Assembly (NCBI GenBank): GCA_029945725.1
Contig: JAQSDB010000011.1
Location: 496,001-560,000 of the forward strand
DNA length: 64,000 nt
Source: a bacterium
Lineage (GTDB): Bacteria > Pseudomonadota > Gammaproteobacteria > Pseudomonadales > Moraxellaceae
Reading direction: 5' to 3'
Part shown: positions 39,734 to 47,706 of the stretch, piece after piece
How positions within the stretch are numbered: the stretch's first letter is position 1
How the letters are laid out: each line of letters begins with the position of its first letter
Made by a program: the position numbers and the translations under genes
Notes under the pieces: generated by a model
What the model saw: only the letters and a program-made list of their open reading frames with translations
Told to the model about the DNA's origin: nothing
Databases searched by the model: none

Positions 39734-39982
39734 TCAGGCATCGCGCGAACAGAATGCCGTGCCGGGCTTCACCCCGAGGCGCGACAGGATCGTGGCCAGC
39801 GGGCAGAAGCCGGTGAACGAGGCCTGCAGCATGTTGGCGCCGACAAAGGCGGTGAACCACAACCAGTAAATGCTGTGCAGCTGCGACAGGGCGAGCGAGA
39901 CCAGCACGAAAACGCCGGCAAAACGGAAGACCAGCTGTTCGATGGAGGTCGCATGGCTGCCTGATGAAGGTGAAGATGTCAT
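39734..39982 (-). CDS. DUF2892 (YgaP-like) small membrane protein
   Basis: 82 residues, two predicted helices ([20 protein letters not shown] and [15 protein letters not shown]) with a conserved FTGFCP-type Cys motif. In YgaP of E. coli this membrane part is fused to a rhodanese; here it stands alone in the same sulfur operon. Confidence 0.85.
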   Translation of the reverse strand: MTSSPSSGSHATSIEQLVFRFAGVFVLVSLALSQLHSIYWLWFTAFVGANMLQASFTGFCPLATILSRLGVKPGTAFCSRDA

Positions 39983-40027
39983 GTTATTGCTCCGGACAAT
40001 GATTGATGGGGGGATTCGAAAAAGTGC

Positions 40028-40492
40028 TCAGGCGCCGATGAGCTGGCGCACAAACGGCTCCAGTGCCGTCAGGCCGGCACGTCGGCCCAGCTCCAGCGCC
40101 TCTGCCGGTGGCAGCAGATCAATACTGTGTGCCTTCAGCGCCAGCAGTGCGCCAGCGCGGTTGCCGCTGGCACAGTGCAGCAATACCGGATGCCCGGGCC
40201 CCGCTTCCGCCATGGCGGCTGCCAGCAGCCGGGCATTCTCCAGGGTCAGGTCGGCAGGACCGGCCACCGGAATATTGACGTAATGCATGCCGAGCTTTGT
40301 TACCAGCGCGGCTTCGTCGTAGTCGACCGCCTCTGCCGGGGGGCAAAGATTGATGACGGTGCGCACGCCGCGCCGTGCCGCTGCCTGCAGGTGTTCGGGG
40401 CGCGGGCGGCCACCGGTGCAAAGGCCACTGCCCGGTGTGCAGGCATTGGGGATATCCAGCAATAAATCGGTGGTGTTCGTTGCACTCATCAT
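40028..40492 (-). CDS. DUF442 / beta-lactamase-hydrolase-like phosphatase-fold protein
   Basis: 154 residues with the dual-specificity-phosphatase fold. The active-site loop HCASGNR is at 106-112 (HCxxGxR, nucleophile Cys107). In Agrobacterium and Xylella Blh this domain is fused to the persulfide dioxygenase; here the two are separate genes in one operon. The ATG overlaps the repressor stop by four bases (ATGA) and has GAGG upstream. Sulfurtransferase-like (rhodanese) activity is a reasonable guess. Confidence 0.88.
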   Translation of the reverse strand: MMSATNTTDLLLDIPNACTPGSGLCTGGRPRPEHLQAAARRGVRTVINLCPPAEAVDYDEAALVTKLGMHYVNIPVAGPADLTLENARLLAAAMAEAGPGHPVLLHCASGNRAGALLALKAHSIDLLPPAEALELGRRAGLTALEPFVRQLIGA

Positions 40493-40842
40493 GATCGCGA
40501 CCTCTTTCCGGTAGTGGCAGGCGCCACGCAATAGCTGCCATGCAGCACTTCAAGAATCTTCAGCGCCGGCCCCTCGGGAACACTGTAGTAGATGCTCTGG
40601 CCTTCACGGCGCGTGTTGACCAGTCCCTCCTCGCGCAGCACCGCCAGATGCTGAGACAAGGCTGACTGCGAGAGCGGCAGGCTTTCATTCAGGGCCCCCA
40701 CCGACATTTCCCCCGCCGAGAGCAGGCACAGCACCAGCAGGCGATGCGGATTGCCCAGCGAGCGCAACAGGCGCGCCGCCTCTTCGGCGTGCCCCTCCAT
40801 CGCCTCCAGATCAGGCAGCCTTGCATTAACGGCAGGCACCAT
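40489..40842 (-). CDS. BigR/SqrR-type persulfide-sensing ArsR repressor
   Basis: 117-residue winged-helix repressor. DNA-binding helix region SQSALSQHLAVLREEGL. It has two cysteines, Cys39 in LLVLCLLSAGE and Cys105 in HGSYC, 66 residues apart. That is the exact spacing of the sensing pair in SqrR (41/107) and BigR (42/108), which form a tetrasulfide bridge with persulfide and let go of DNA. Start chosen at 40842 (MVPAVNARL) because the longer frames (ATG at 40890, TTG at 40902) would read through the AT-rich palindrome at 40873-40882, which is more like an operator. First gene of the operon. Confidence 0.88.
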   Translation of the reverse strand: MVPAVNARLPDLEAMEGHAEEAARLLRSLGNPHRLLVLCLLSAGEMSVGALNESLPLSQSALSQHLAVLREEGLVNTRREGQSIYYSVPEGPALKILEVLHGSYCVAPATTGKRSRS

Positions 40843-41035
40843 GACATCACCACTTGCTAATTTAGATAAAGCTAATATATTAACTGTCATCCCGGATTGC
40901 AAGCTGTCATGAAAAAGCAGCCCGGAGCTTGATGTGCATCAGGAAGCACTATGCTGATGGCAGCATGATCCAGAGACGGCAGTTGCAACAGGAACAGGGA
41001 AGCATCCCGACAACCCACATGAGAGGGCCAGGACC
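40843..41035. promoter_or_regulatory. Divergent control region repressor / SQR with AT-rich operator candidate
   Basis: 193 bases between divergent starts. 40855-40885 is strongly AT-rich and contains the perfect palindrome TAATATATTA (40873-40882) and TTAG...CTAA half sites at 40862-40875. This is the likely promoter and binding site of the ArsR-family repressor, able to act on both directions. Confidence 0.65.
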
Positions 41036-42313
41036 ATGGCACGTATCGTCATCATCGGTGCAGGACTCGGCGGCTTGCCCGCCGCCTACGATTTGCGCAA
41101 GGAACTCGGCAAGGACCACGACATCACCATGGTCAGTGCCGCCGACCATTTCCAGTTCACACCGTCCAACCCCTGGGTCGCTGTCGGCTGGCGCACGCCG
41201 GCGCAGGTGAGCGTGCCGCTCGCCGGTCCGCTCGCCAGCAAGAACATAAAACTGGTGGTCGATACCGCTAAAAAAATCGAGCCGGAACTGAACCGCATAC
41301 AGCTCGCCGGCGGTGACATTCTGGAATACGACTACCTCATCATCACCACCGGCCCGCGCCTGGCCTTTGAAGAAGTCCCGGGGCTCGGCCCGGATGGCTT
41401 CACGCAATCCATCTGCACCACACCGCATGCCGAGCATGCGCGCGTGGCCTATGAAAAATTCCTCGAAAATCCCGGCCCCGTTGTCATCGGCGCGGCGCAA
41501 GGCGCCAGCTGTTTCGGCCCGGCTTACGAGTTCGCCATGATCCTTGATGCCGACCTGCGCAAGCGCAAGATCCGCAACAAGGTGCCCATGACCTTTGTCA
41601 CCAGCGAACCCTATATCGGCCACATGGGCCTCGGCGGCGTCGGCGATTCCAAGGGGATGCTGGAAGGCAAGCTGCGCCAGCACCACATCAAGTGGATCAC
41701 CAATGCAAAATTGCAGGAGATCACCGCCGACACGGTGCGCGTAGCCGAACACAACGAAAAGGGAGAGGTCATCAAGGAACACGAGCTGCCACAGAAATTC
41801 AGCATGTTCATCCCCGCCTTCAAGGGCGTGGATGCCGTGGCAGCGGTGGAAGGCCTGTGCAATCCGCGCGGCTTCGTGCTGATCGACGAACACCAGCGCA
41901 ATCCGCGCTACCACAATATTTTCTCGGCCGGCGTCTGCGTCGCCATTCCGCCGGTGGAAGTCACCCCGGTGCCAACCGGCGCCCCCAAGACCGGTTACAT
42001 GATCGAGTCCATGGTCACGGCCATTGTAGAAAACATCAAAGCCGATCTTGCCGGGCAGCCGGCGGAAGCCAAGGCCACCTGGAATGCCATCTGTCTTGCC
42101 GACATGGGTGACGATGGTTTTGCCTTCGTGGCCCTGCCGCAGATTCCACCACGCAACCTGACATGGGCGCGTCAGGGGAAATGGGTGCATCTGGCCAAGA
42201 TCGGCTTTGAAAAATATTTCATGCACAAGATGAAAGCCGGCAATGCCGAACCGGTGTATGAAAAATACGTGCTGAAAGCCATGGGCATCCTGCGCCTGCA
42301 AAGCGACGAATGA
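41036..42313 (+). CDS. sqr: Sulfide:quinone oxidoreductase
   Basis: 425-residue flavoprotein that oxidises sulfide to sulfane sulfur and reduces quinone at the membrane. The sequence is very similar to the Acidithiobacillus ferrooxidans enzyme as I recall it. FAD loop IIGAGLGGLPAAYDL; catalytic cysteines Cys127 (QSIC), Cys159 (GASCFGPAYE) and Cys353 (NAICLADMG) match Cys128, Cys160 and Cys356 there. The quinone/FAD region VPTGAPKTGYMIESM and the amphipathic C-terminal helix are intact. Divergent from the repressor, so probably induced by the same signal. Confidence 0.94.
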   Translation: MARIVIIGAGLGGLPAAYDLRKELGKDHDITMVSAADHFQFTPSNPWVAVGWRTPAQVSVPLAGPLASKNIKLVVDTAKKIEPELNRIQLAGGDILEYDYLIITTGPRLAFEEVPGLGPDGFTQSICTTPHAEHARVAYEKFLENPGPVVIGAAQGASCFGPAYEFAMILDADLRKRKIRNKVPMTFVTSEPYIGHMGLGGVGDSKGMLEGKLRQHHIKWITNAKLQEITADTVRVAEHNEKGEVIKEHELPQKFSMFIPAFKGVDAVAAVEGLCNPRGFVLIDEHQRNPRYHNIFSAGVCVAIPPVEVTPVPTGAPKTGYMIESMVTAIVENIKADLAGQPAEAKATWNAICLADMGDDGFAFVALPQIPPRNLTWARQGKWVHLAKIGFEKYFMHKMKAGNAEPVYEKYVLKAMGILRLQSDE

Positions 42314-42328
42314 ACACGGCGAACACTC

Positions 42329-42350
42329 ACCTGAGACAGCTGTCTCAGGT
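42329..42350. repeat. Perfect 22-base palindrome at the end of SQR and DUF202 genes
   Basis: ACCTGAGACAG followed immediately by its exact complement, with no loop bases, lying 16 bases after the SQR stop and overlapping the last codons of the convergent gene. Without a T tract it is not a classical terminator; a bidirectional stop or protein-binding site is possible. Confidence 0.6.
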
Positions 42351-42710
42351 GGCGAAGAGGTAGCCCAGCAACACTACCGCCAGCACGGCAATAAGCAGAT
42401 TGACCGCAGGGCCGGCGTTAACGCTGTAACCCTGCGGTATCTCGACGGGCCTCAGCCCTGCCAGCACCTTGCGGTACTGCAGGGATGAGTGAACGGCCAC
42501 CGTCGCCCCCAGCAGCAAAAAGCTGACACCCACCCAGAAGGAAGCCCCCCGGTGCAGCGCAGCCCCCTTCGGCTCCATGATCAGGTGCATGAACAAACCG
42601 AAGCGCTCAATGACAAAACCAAAGGCCATGAGTGACAGGCTGCTGCGATTCCACGCCAGCAAGGTGCGTTCAGCCGCAAAAAAAACACGGGGATCATCAA
42701 TATCCGACAT
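42345..42710 (-). CDS. DUF202 (YidH-like) membrane protein
   Basis: 121 residues with three predicted helices (about 28-45, 64-82, 98-118). The family signature FFAAERTLLAWNRSSL-like opening is clear (VFFAAERTLLAWNRSSLS). Function is unknown. Start ATG at 42710 with GAGGAA upstream, a GTG two codons earlier is possible. Convergent with SQR. Confidence 0.85.
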   Translation of the reverse strand: MSDIDDPRVFFAAERTLLAWNRSSLSLMAFGFVIERFGLFMHLIMEPKGAALHRGASFWVGVSFLLLGATVAVHSSLQYRKVLAGLRPVEIPQGYSVNAGPAVNLLIAVLAVVLLGYLFAT

Positions 42711-42766
42711 CGTCACCGTTCCTCTTCAATCAGCCACACTGGCATCAACAAGCCACATTCCCCGCA

Positions 42767-43402
42767 TCATGCACTGACAGGCTTGCGCGCCACCAGACCG
42801 ACCAGGGCAGAACGCCCTTTGTGGCCTGTGCCTTCCGTAATGTCATCTTCGTATTCCACCAGCTCCTCGATGTGCCAGGCAGAAAAATACTGGCGCAGCA
42901 GGTCGGCGGTATAAAGATTCTCGAGCGCAGCAGGCCCGCCCGTGCGGTACTCAAGCTGCCGTGGCGTATAGCCCAGCAGCATGATGCGCCCGCCGGGCCG
43001 GGTCATTTCCTGCATGCGCGCCAGCAACAGGTCGCGCTCGGCAGGAGCGGCAAACTGGATGAAAATACCGACAAGCCAGTCGTAGTGCTTTTCGCCGGCA
43101 ACAGGCTGCCAGTCGGGTGCCAGCAGGTCGCCCAGCGCAAAAGCAACATTCACCTGCCGCGCTGTGGCCAGCCGTCCTGCCTTCTTGATGGCGACCGGCG
43201 AAATATCGACAGCGGAAACCACCAGCCCCTGCTCCGCCAGCCAGACGGAATTGCGGCCCTCGCCATCGGCCACCAGCAAGGCCGACTCGCCGGCGCGGAA
43301 CAATCCTGCCCGGCCCGCCATAAAACGGTTGGGGGCCGTGCCAAACAGATAGCCTTCGCCGGCCTCGCGATAGCGGCCATTCCATCTCGCTTCATGATCC
43401 AT
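42767..43402 (-). CDS. SAM-dependent methyltransferase (TehB-like class I)
   Basis: 211 residues. N-terminal WNGRYREAGEGYLFGTAPN, then the SAM loop ALLVADGEGRNSVWLAEQG, VSAVDIS and the GGRIMLLGYTP region. Resembles thiopurine/tellurite-type small methyltransferases, which could match volatile sulfur or metalloid chemistry, but this is inference only. The start at 43402 (MDHEARW) has AGGAGAGG; a longer frame to 43507 is not supported. Confidence 0.85.
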   Translation of the reverse strand: MDHEARWNGRYREAGEGYLFGTAPNRFMAGRAGLFRAGESALLVADGEGRNSVWLAEQGLVVSAVDISPVAIKKAGRLATARQVNVAFALGDLLAPDWQPVAGEKHYDWLVGIFIQFAAPAERDLLLARMQEMTRPGGRIMLLGYTPRQLEYRTGGPAALENLYTADLLRQYFSAWHIEELVEYEDDITEGTGHKGRSALVGLVARKPVSA

Positions 43403-43503
43403 GCACAACCTCTCCTGCAGCGCGTATCGCCAGCACAAAACCCGACACCCGTCAGACCACCGCCGGCAGCTGACCCGAGCGGGCAACAAAAAAACAGGAA
43501 CAC

Positions 43504-44673
43504 TCAATCAGCAAACGACGATACCTGACGCTCGCGGGCCAGTCCCGCAAGCAGGCACACCGCCGCCAGCAGGCAACACAGTGCCGCGGCAGCGTAGATG
43601 AAAGCAGGATCAGTACGCGACCACCACTCACCCGTCGCCCACGACCCCAGCGCCACACCGAGCCCCCAGAGCATGCTGTAGAGCGCCTGCCCCTGACCCT
43701 GATGGCCGTCACCAAACTGGCGGTAGATAAACGCGATGGCAGCGGCATGAAAGGTGGCAAAACTGGCAGCATGCAGCAGCTGTGCGGACCAGATCAGTAC
43801 CGGATGCCTGACGCTCACGCCAATCACCGCCCAGCGCAGAGCCGCCAGCAGCAAGCTCGCCAGCATGACACGGCGCTCGCCAAAGCGCGGCAGCCAGCGA
43901 TGCATCTGCGTAAACACCAGCACCTCGGCAAACACGGCCAGCGCCCACAGTGCGCCGATGACGCCATGCGAATAGCCGTTCTGCTCAAGATAAATACTGT
44001 AGAAGCTGTAATACGGCGCATGCGACAGCTGCAGGAGGAAATGCGCCGCCAGAAAGGCCAGCACGGAGGGACGCCGCAGAATGCGGAAGAAATTCTCCCG
44101 GCTGTGTGCGCACGTCAGCGTGGCAATATCCGGCACACGCAGACTCGACAGCCAGCTCGCGATGGCACACACCATCAGGCACAGCGGCAGCCAGGACACG
44201 GACACGACATCAAAAAGCAGGCCGAGCGCAGCGCCCGTGACAATGAAGCCAACCGAGCCCCACAGGCGCACGCGGCTGTACTGCTCGCGCTGCGTACCCA
44301 GATGCGCAATCGTCACTGCCTCGAACTGCGCCAGGATGGCGTTCTGGAAAAAACTGTAGGCCATCAGCACGAAGGCCAGTGGCCAGAAATTCTTCGTGAA
44401 GAAAACGCCGAGCCAGAAAAACATCATCAGGAAGGCGCCAAAGCGCACCAGTTGCAAACGCCTGCCGGTGCGATCCGCCACATAGCCCCAGAAGTTCGGC
44501 GCCACAATGCGCGTCGCCAGAAGGATGGCCATCAACTGGCCGATGTCGGCCGGCGAGAAACCGAGATCGCGCAGGTACAGGCCCCAGTAGGGCATGAAGC
44601 CGCCGAGCACGGCGAAATAGAAGAAGTAGAAAACCGAGAGCGGAAGAAAAGGGGTTTTTGCAGTGGCAGACAT
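43504..44673 (-). CDS. MFS transporter (HcaT/nucleoside-permease-like)
   Basis: 389 residues, 12 predicted helices, of the group represented by E. coli HcaT (3-phenylpropionate carrier): FLPLSVFYFFYFAVLGGFMPYWG opening with the WGYVADRTGRR loop between helices 2 and 3. Start at 44673 has GAGGA upstream. Substrate unknown; the gene stands between aroC and a methyltransferase. Confidence 0.85.
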   Translation of the reverse strand: MSATAKTPFLPLSVFYFFYFAVLGGFMPYWGLYLRDLGFSPADIGQLMAILLATRIVAPNFWGYVADRTGRRLQLVRFGAFLMMFFWLGVFFTKNFWPLAFVLMAYSFFQNAILAQFEAVTIAHLGTQREQYSRVRLWGSVGFIVTGAALGLLFDVVSVSWLPLCLMVCAIASWLSSLRVPDIATLTCAHSRENFFRILRRPSVLAFLAAHFLLQLSHAPYYSFYSIYLEQNGYSHGVIGALWALAVFAEVLVFTQMHRWLPRFGERRVMLASLLLAALRWAVIGVSVRHPVLIWSAQLLHAASFATFHAAAIAFIYRQFGDGHQGQGQALYSMLWGLGVALGSWATGEWWSRTDPAFIYAAAALCCLLAAVCLLAGLARERQVSSFAD

Positions 44674-44695
44674 GACACGCTTGTCCTCAACGCAA

Positions 44696-44718
44696 CCCTC
44701 GCCCGGGACGGGCGAGGG
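44696..44718. terminator. Hairpin between aroC and the MFS gene
   Basis: CCCTCGCCC pairs perfectly with GGGCGAGGG over a five-base loop, 14 bases past the aroC stop. Only TTG follows, so it is a weak or rho-assisted terminator. Confidence 0.5.
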
Positions 44719-44731
44719 AGACAAGCCCGGT

Positions 44732-45832
44732 TCAGGCAATGCGGCCGGGAATCGGCGCCAGCGGTGACACCACATCGGCATTCTGCGCGCGGTTTCGCAG
44801 GAAGTGGTCCATCAGCACAATCGCCAGCATGGCTTCCGCAATCGGCGTCGCACGCACACCGACACAGGGATCGTGACGCCCCTTGGTGACAACCTCGACG
44901 GCATTGCCATGCACGTCTATCGAGTGGCCGGGCAGTGTCATGCTGGAGGTCGGCTTCAGGGCAATGCTGACAACAATATCCTGACCCGATGAAATCCCGC
45001 CCAGCGTGCCGCCTGAATGATTGGAGGCAAAACCCTGTGGCGTCATTTCGTCACGGTGTTCTTCACCGCGCTGCTCGACCACGGCAAAGCCGTCACCGAT
45101 CTCGACCGCCTTGACGGCATTGATGCTCATCATCGCATGGGCGATATCGGCATCAAGGCGGTCAAATACCGGCTCACCAAGGCCCACCGGCACACCGGAT
45201 GCGATAATGCTCAAACGCGCGCCACAGCTGGAGCCGTCACGGCGCAGTTGCGTGATCAGTGCTTCCATCTTTGGTACGGCCACCGCATCACCGCAGAAAA
45301 ACGGATTCTGGTTGACGATGGACCAGTCCAGCGCCTGCGCCTTCACCGTGCCGATCTGGGTGACATGGCCGCGAATCTCCATCCCGAATTTTTCTTTCAG
45401 GTATTTCTTGGCAATGGCACCCGCCGCCACGCGCATCGCGGTTTCACGTGCGGACGAACGCCCGCCGCCACGGTAATCGCGGAAACCGTATTTCTGCGTA
45501 TAGGTGTAATCGGCATGGCCGGGCCGGAAGGTCTCGGCGATATTCGTGTAGTCTTTCGATTTCTGATCAGTATTTTCAATCAGCAGGCCAATCGGCGTGC
45601 CGGTGGTTTTTCCCTCGAACACGCCCGAGAGGATTTTCACCACATCATCTTCACGACGCTGCGTAGTGAATTGCGAGGTGCCCGGTTTGCGCCGGTCCAG
45701 ATCAATCTGCAGATCGCTCTCGCTCAAGGCCAGACCGGGCGGCACACCATCCACAATCGCGCCCAGCGCCGGACCATGCGATTCACCAAAAGTCGTGACA
45801 CGAAAGAGTTCACCAATGCTGTTACCGGCCAT
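44732..45832 (-). CDS. aroC: Chorismate synthase
   Basis: Last step of the shikimate pathway, needing reduced FMN. 366 residues. Signatures [34 protein letters not shown] and GGISSGQDI are intact. Lies 26 bases behind prmB, the same order as in E. coli. Confidence 0.97.
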   Translation of the reverse strand: MAGNSIGELFRVTTFGESHGPALGAIVDGVPPGLALSESDLQIDLDRRKPGTSQFTTQRREDDVVKILSGVFEGKTTGTPIGLLIENTDQKSKDYTNIAETFRPGHADYTYTQKYGFRDYRGGGRSSARETAMRVAAGAIAKKYLKEKFGMEIRGHVTQIGTVKAQALDWSIVNQNPFFCGDAVAVPKMEALITQLRRDGSSCGARLSIIASGVPVGLGEPVFDRLDADIAHAMMSINAVKAVEIGDGFAVVEQRGEEHRDEMTPQGFASNHSGGTLGGISSGQDIVVSIALKPTSSMTLPGHSIDVHGNAVEVVTKGRHDPCVGVRATPIAEAMLAIVLMDHFLRNRAQNADVVSPLAPIPGRIA

Positions 45833-45858
45833 GCTTTTTCATTCCTTGTTCTGCGGCT

Positions 45859-46821
45859 TTATTCTGCGGCCTTGAAAACGGCCTGAAACTCGCGACATTG
45901 CGCGGCCAGCAACACAAACACACCGCCGCCGCCCGCTTCAAACTCCACCCAGACAAAGGGGACATCCGGAAACGTCTGCTCCAGTGCCCACTGCGAATTA
46001 CCCACTTCCACCACCAGCACGCCATCCTCGGTCAGATGATCGGCCGCTTCGGCAAGAATGCGTTTGGCAATATCCAGACCATCACGGCCGGCGGCAAGAC
46101 CCAGCTCCGGCTCCAGCAGGAATTCCGGCGGCAGGTCCGCCATGTCTTCTGCATCCACATAGGGCGGATTGCTGACGATGAGATCGTAGCGCTGGCCCGG
46201 CAGTTTATCGAAGACATCGGATTCAATGAGGTTGACGCGATCCAGCAGCTCGTGATGCTCGACATTCACCGCCGCCACGGTCAGGGCGTCCATGGAAATG
46301 TCCGTGGCATCCACCACGGCAGTTTCAAATTCCAGTGCCAGCGAAATCGCGATGCAGCCGGAGCCGGTGCAAAGATCGAGAATGCGTTGCGGCTCGTTTT
46401 CCAGCCAGGGCAGGAAACGGTCGGCAATGAGCTCGGCAATCGGTGAACGCGGAATCAGCACGCGCTCATCAACAAAAAACGGGTGCCCGGCGAAATAGGC
46501 CAGATTGAGCAGATAACCCAGGGGAATGCGCTCATTGACACGGCGACGCAGCAGGCCCAGGACGGCACTGCGCTCGGAGGGCAGCAGTTTCGCATCGAGA
46601 ATTTCTTCATCAGCCGACCACTCCAGACCGAGGGTCTGCATGACCAGCGCCGTGGACTCGGCGAAGGGATCATTGCTGCCGTGACCCAGATGCACATCGT
46701 GCAGGCGCAGGGAGCTGACACCAAAACGGATGAAGTCACGGATGGTGACCAGCGTAGCCGCCGCTTCAGCGAGTACGACCTCATCAAGGGTGGAAAAAAC
46801 AGACTCAGACACTGGTAACAT
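45859..46821 (-). CDS. prmB: 50S ribosomal protein L3 glutamine methyltransferase
   Basis: Methylates a glutamine of ribosomal protein L3. 320 residues from the ATG at 46821 (MLPVSES), close to E. coli PrmB in length and sequence. SAM loop DLCTGSGCIAISLA and catalytic NPPY in SNPPYVDAEDMADLPPEF. The much longer frame to 47205 runs antisense to the smr gene and is rejected. The ribosome site is weak. Divergent from smrB. Confidence 0.94.
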   Translation of the reverse strand: MLPVSESVFSTLDEVVLAEAAATLVTIRDFIRFGVSSLRLHDVHLGHGSNDPFAESTALVMQTLGLEWSADEEILDAKLLPSERSAVLGLLRRRVNERIPLGYLLNLAYFAGHPFFVDERVLIPRSPIAELIADRFLPWLENEPQRILDLCTGSGCIAISLALEFETAVVDATDISMDALTVAAVNVEHHELLDRVNLIESDVFDKLPGQRYDLIVSNPPYVDAEDMADLPPEFLLEPELGLAAGRDGLDIAKRILAEAADHLTEDGVLVVEVGNSQWALEQTFPDVPFVWVEFEAGGGGVFVLLAAQCREFQAVFKAAE

Positions 46822-46927
46822 CCCGGCAGGCAAACAGAAGGCGGATTCTATCAGCAGCGACCACTGGCGCCCATCCGGATCAGCCATGACAATACCGGCA
46901 TCCCAGCATGAGCGGCCCGCGACCCTG

Positions 46928-47593
46928 ATGAAAAGTCCCGTATTCACCGACCTCAAGAAAACCCTGCGCGAAACCGCTCCCGTCCCCGCCCCGAAAAAGC
47001 CGGTGCCGGCAGCCGCGCCACGGGCAGCGGAAGAAGACATCGACGATGCCACCCTGTTCGCCCGGGCCACGCAGGGTGCGCGCCGCATCATCAGTGATAC
47101 GGCGCCGGAAACCGCCACCCGCGCCAGACCCGACGCCAACATCCTGCGTCGCCGCGCCACCGCAGTTGCCGAAGCGGGCGGCAGTGACACCCCGATTTCC
47201 GACACCGCCGCACTGATGCAGACCGTCTCGCCCGAAGCGGCCCTGAGCTATGCCCGCAGCGGCGTACAGCCGCGCGTCATGCAGAAGCTCAAGCAGGGAA
47301 CCTCGCCCTGGCAGGCCGCTGTCGACCTGCATGGCTGCACCATTGACCAGGCCCGTGACGCCGTGCTGTCGCTGCTGGACAATGCCCGCAAGGAAGGTCT
47401 GGGCATCGTGAAAATCGTGCATGGCAAGGGCCTGCAGAATGGCCAGCCCCTGCTCAAGACCTGCGTCAATGGCTGGCTGCGCCAGCTGCCGGCCGTGCTG
47501 GCCTTTGTCAGTTGCCTGCCCCGCGACGGCGGTACCGGAGCTGTCTATGTACTGCTGAAAAAACCGGCGCGCGAGGACAGCGACAGGGCCTGA
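46928..47593 (+). CDS. smrB: Smr-domain protein, probable SmrB ribosome-rescue nuclease
   Basis: 221 residues. The first 125 residues are Ala/Pro/Arg-rich and probably flexible; the C-terminal Smr domain (about 130-215) has DLHG (VDLHGCTIDQARDAV) and HGKG (KIVHGKGLQNG), the two motifs of active Smr nucleases. E. coli SmrB cuts mRNA between collided ribosomes. The divergent pair with prmB and nearby aroC is the E. coli smrB-prmB-aroC arrangement. Start at 46928 (MKSPVFTDL) fits the family; the longer frame overlaps prmB. Confidence 0.85.
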   Translation: MKSPVFTDLKKTLRETAPVPAPKKPVPAAAPRAAEEDIDDATLFARATQGARRIISDTAPETATRARPDANILRRRATAVAEAGGSDTPISDTAALMQTVSPEAALSYARSGVQPRVMQKLKQGTSPWQAAVDLHGCTIDQARDAVLSLLDNARKEGLGIVKIVHGKGLQNGQPLLKTCVNGWLRQLPAVLAFVSCLPRDGGTGAVYVLLKKPAREDSDRA

Positions 47594-47706
47594 CCGGGCG
47601 ATGCTGAAAACAGGTGGCGCCGGGAAGGCCTGCCGCTCACCATCAGAAAAACAACGGTTCATCATAAAAGCAGAGCAGGACTCACCTCGCCAGCTAGGGT
47701 GTAAAC

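Noticed and set aside
46822-47205. 127-residue extension of PrmB
   Set aside because: Runs antisense to smrB; family length fits the start at 46821.
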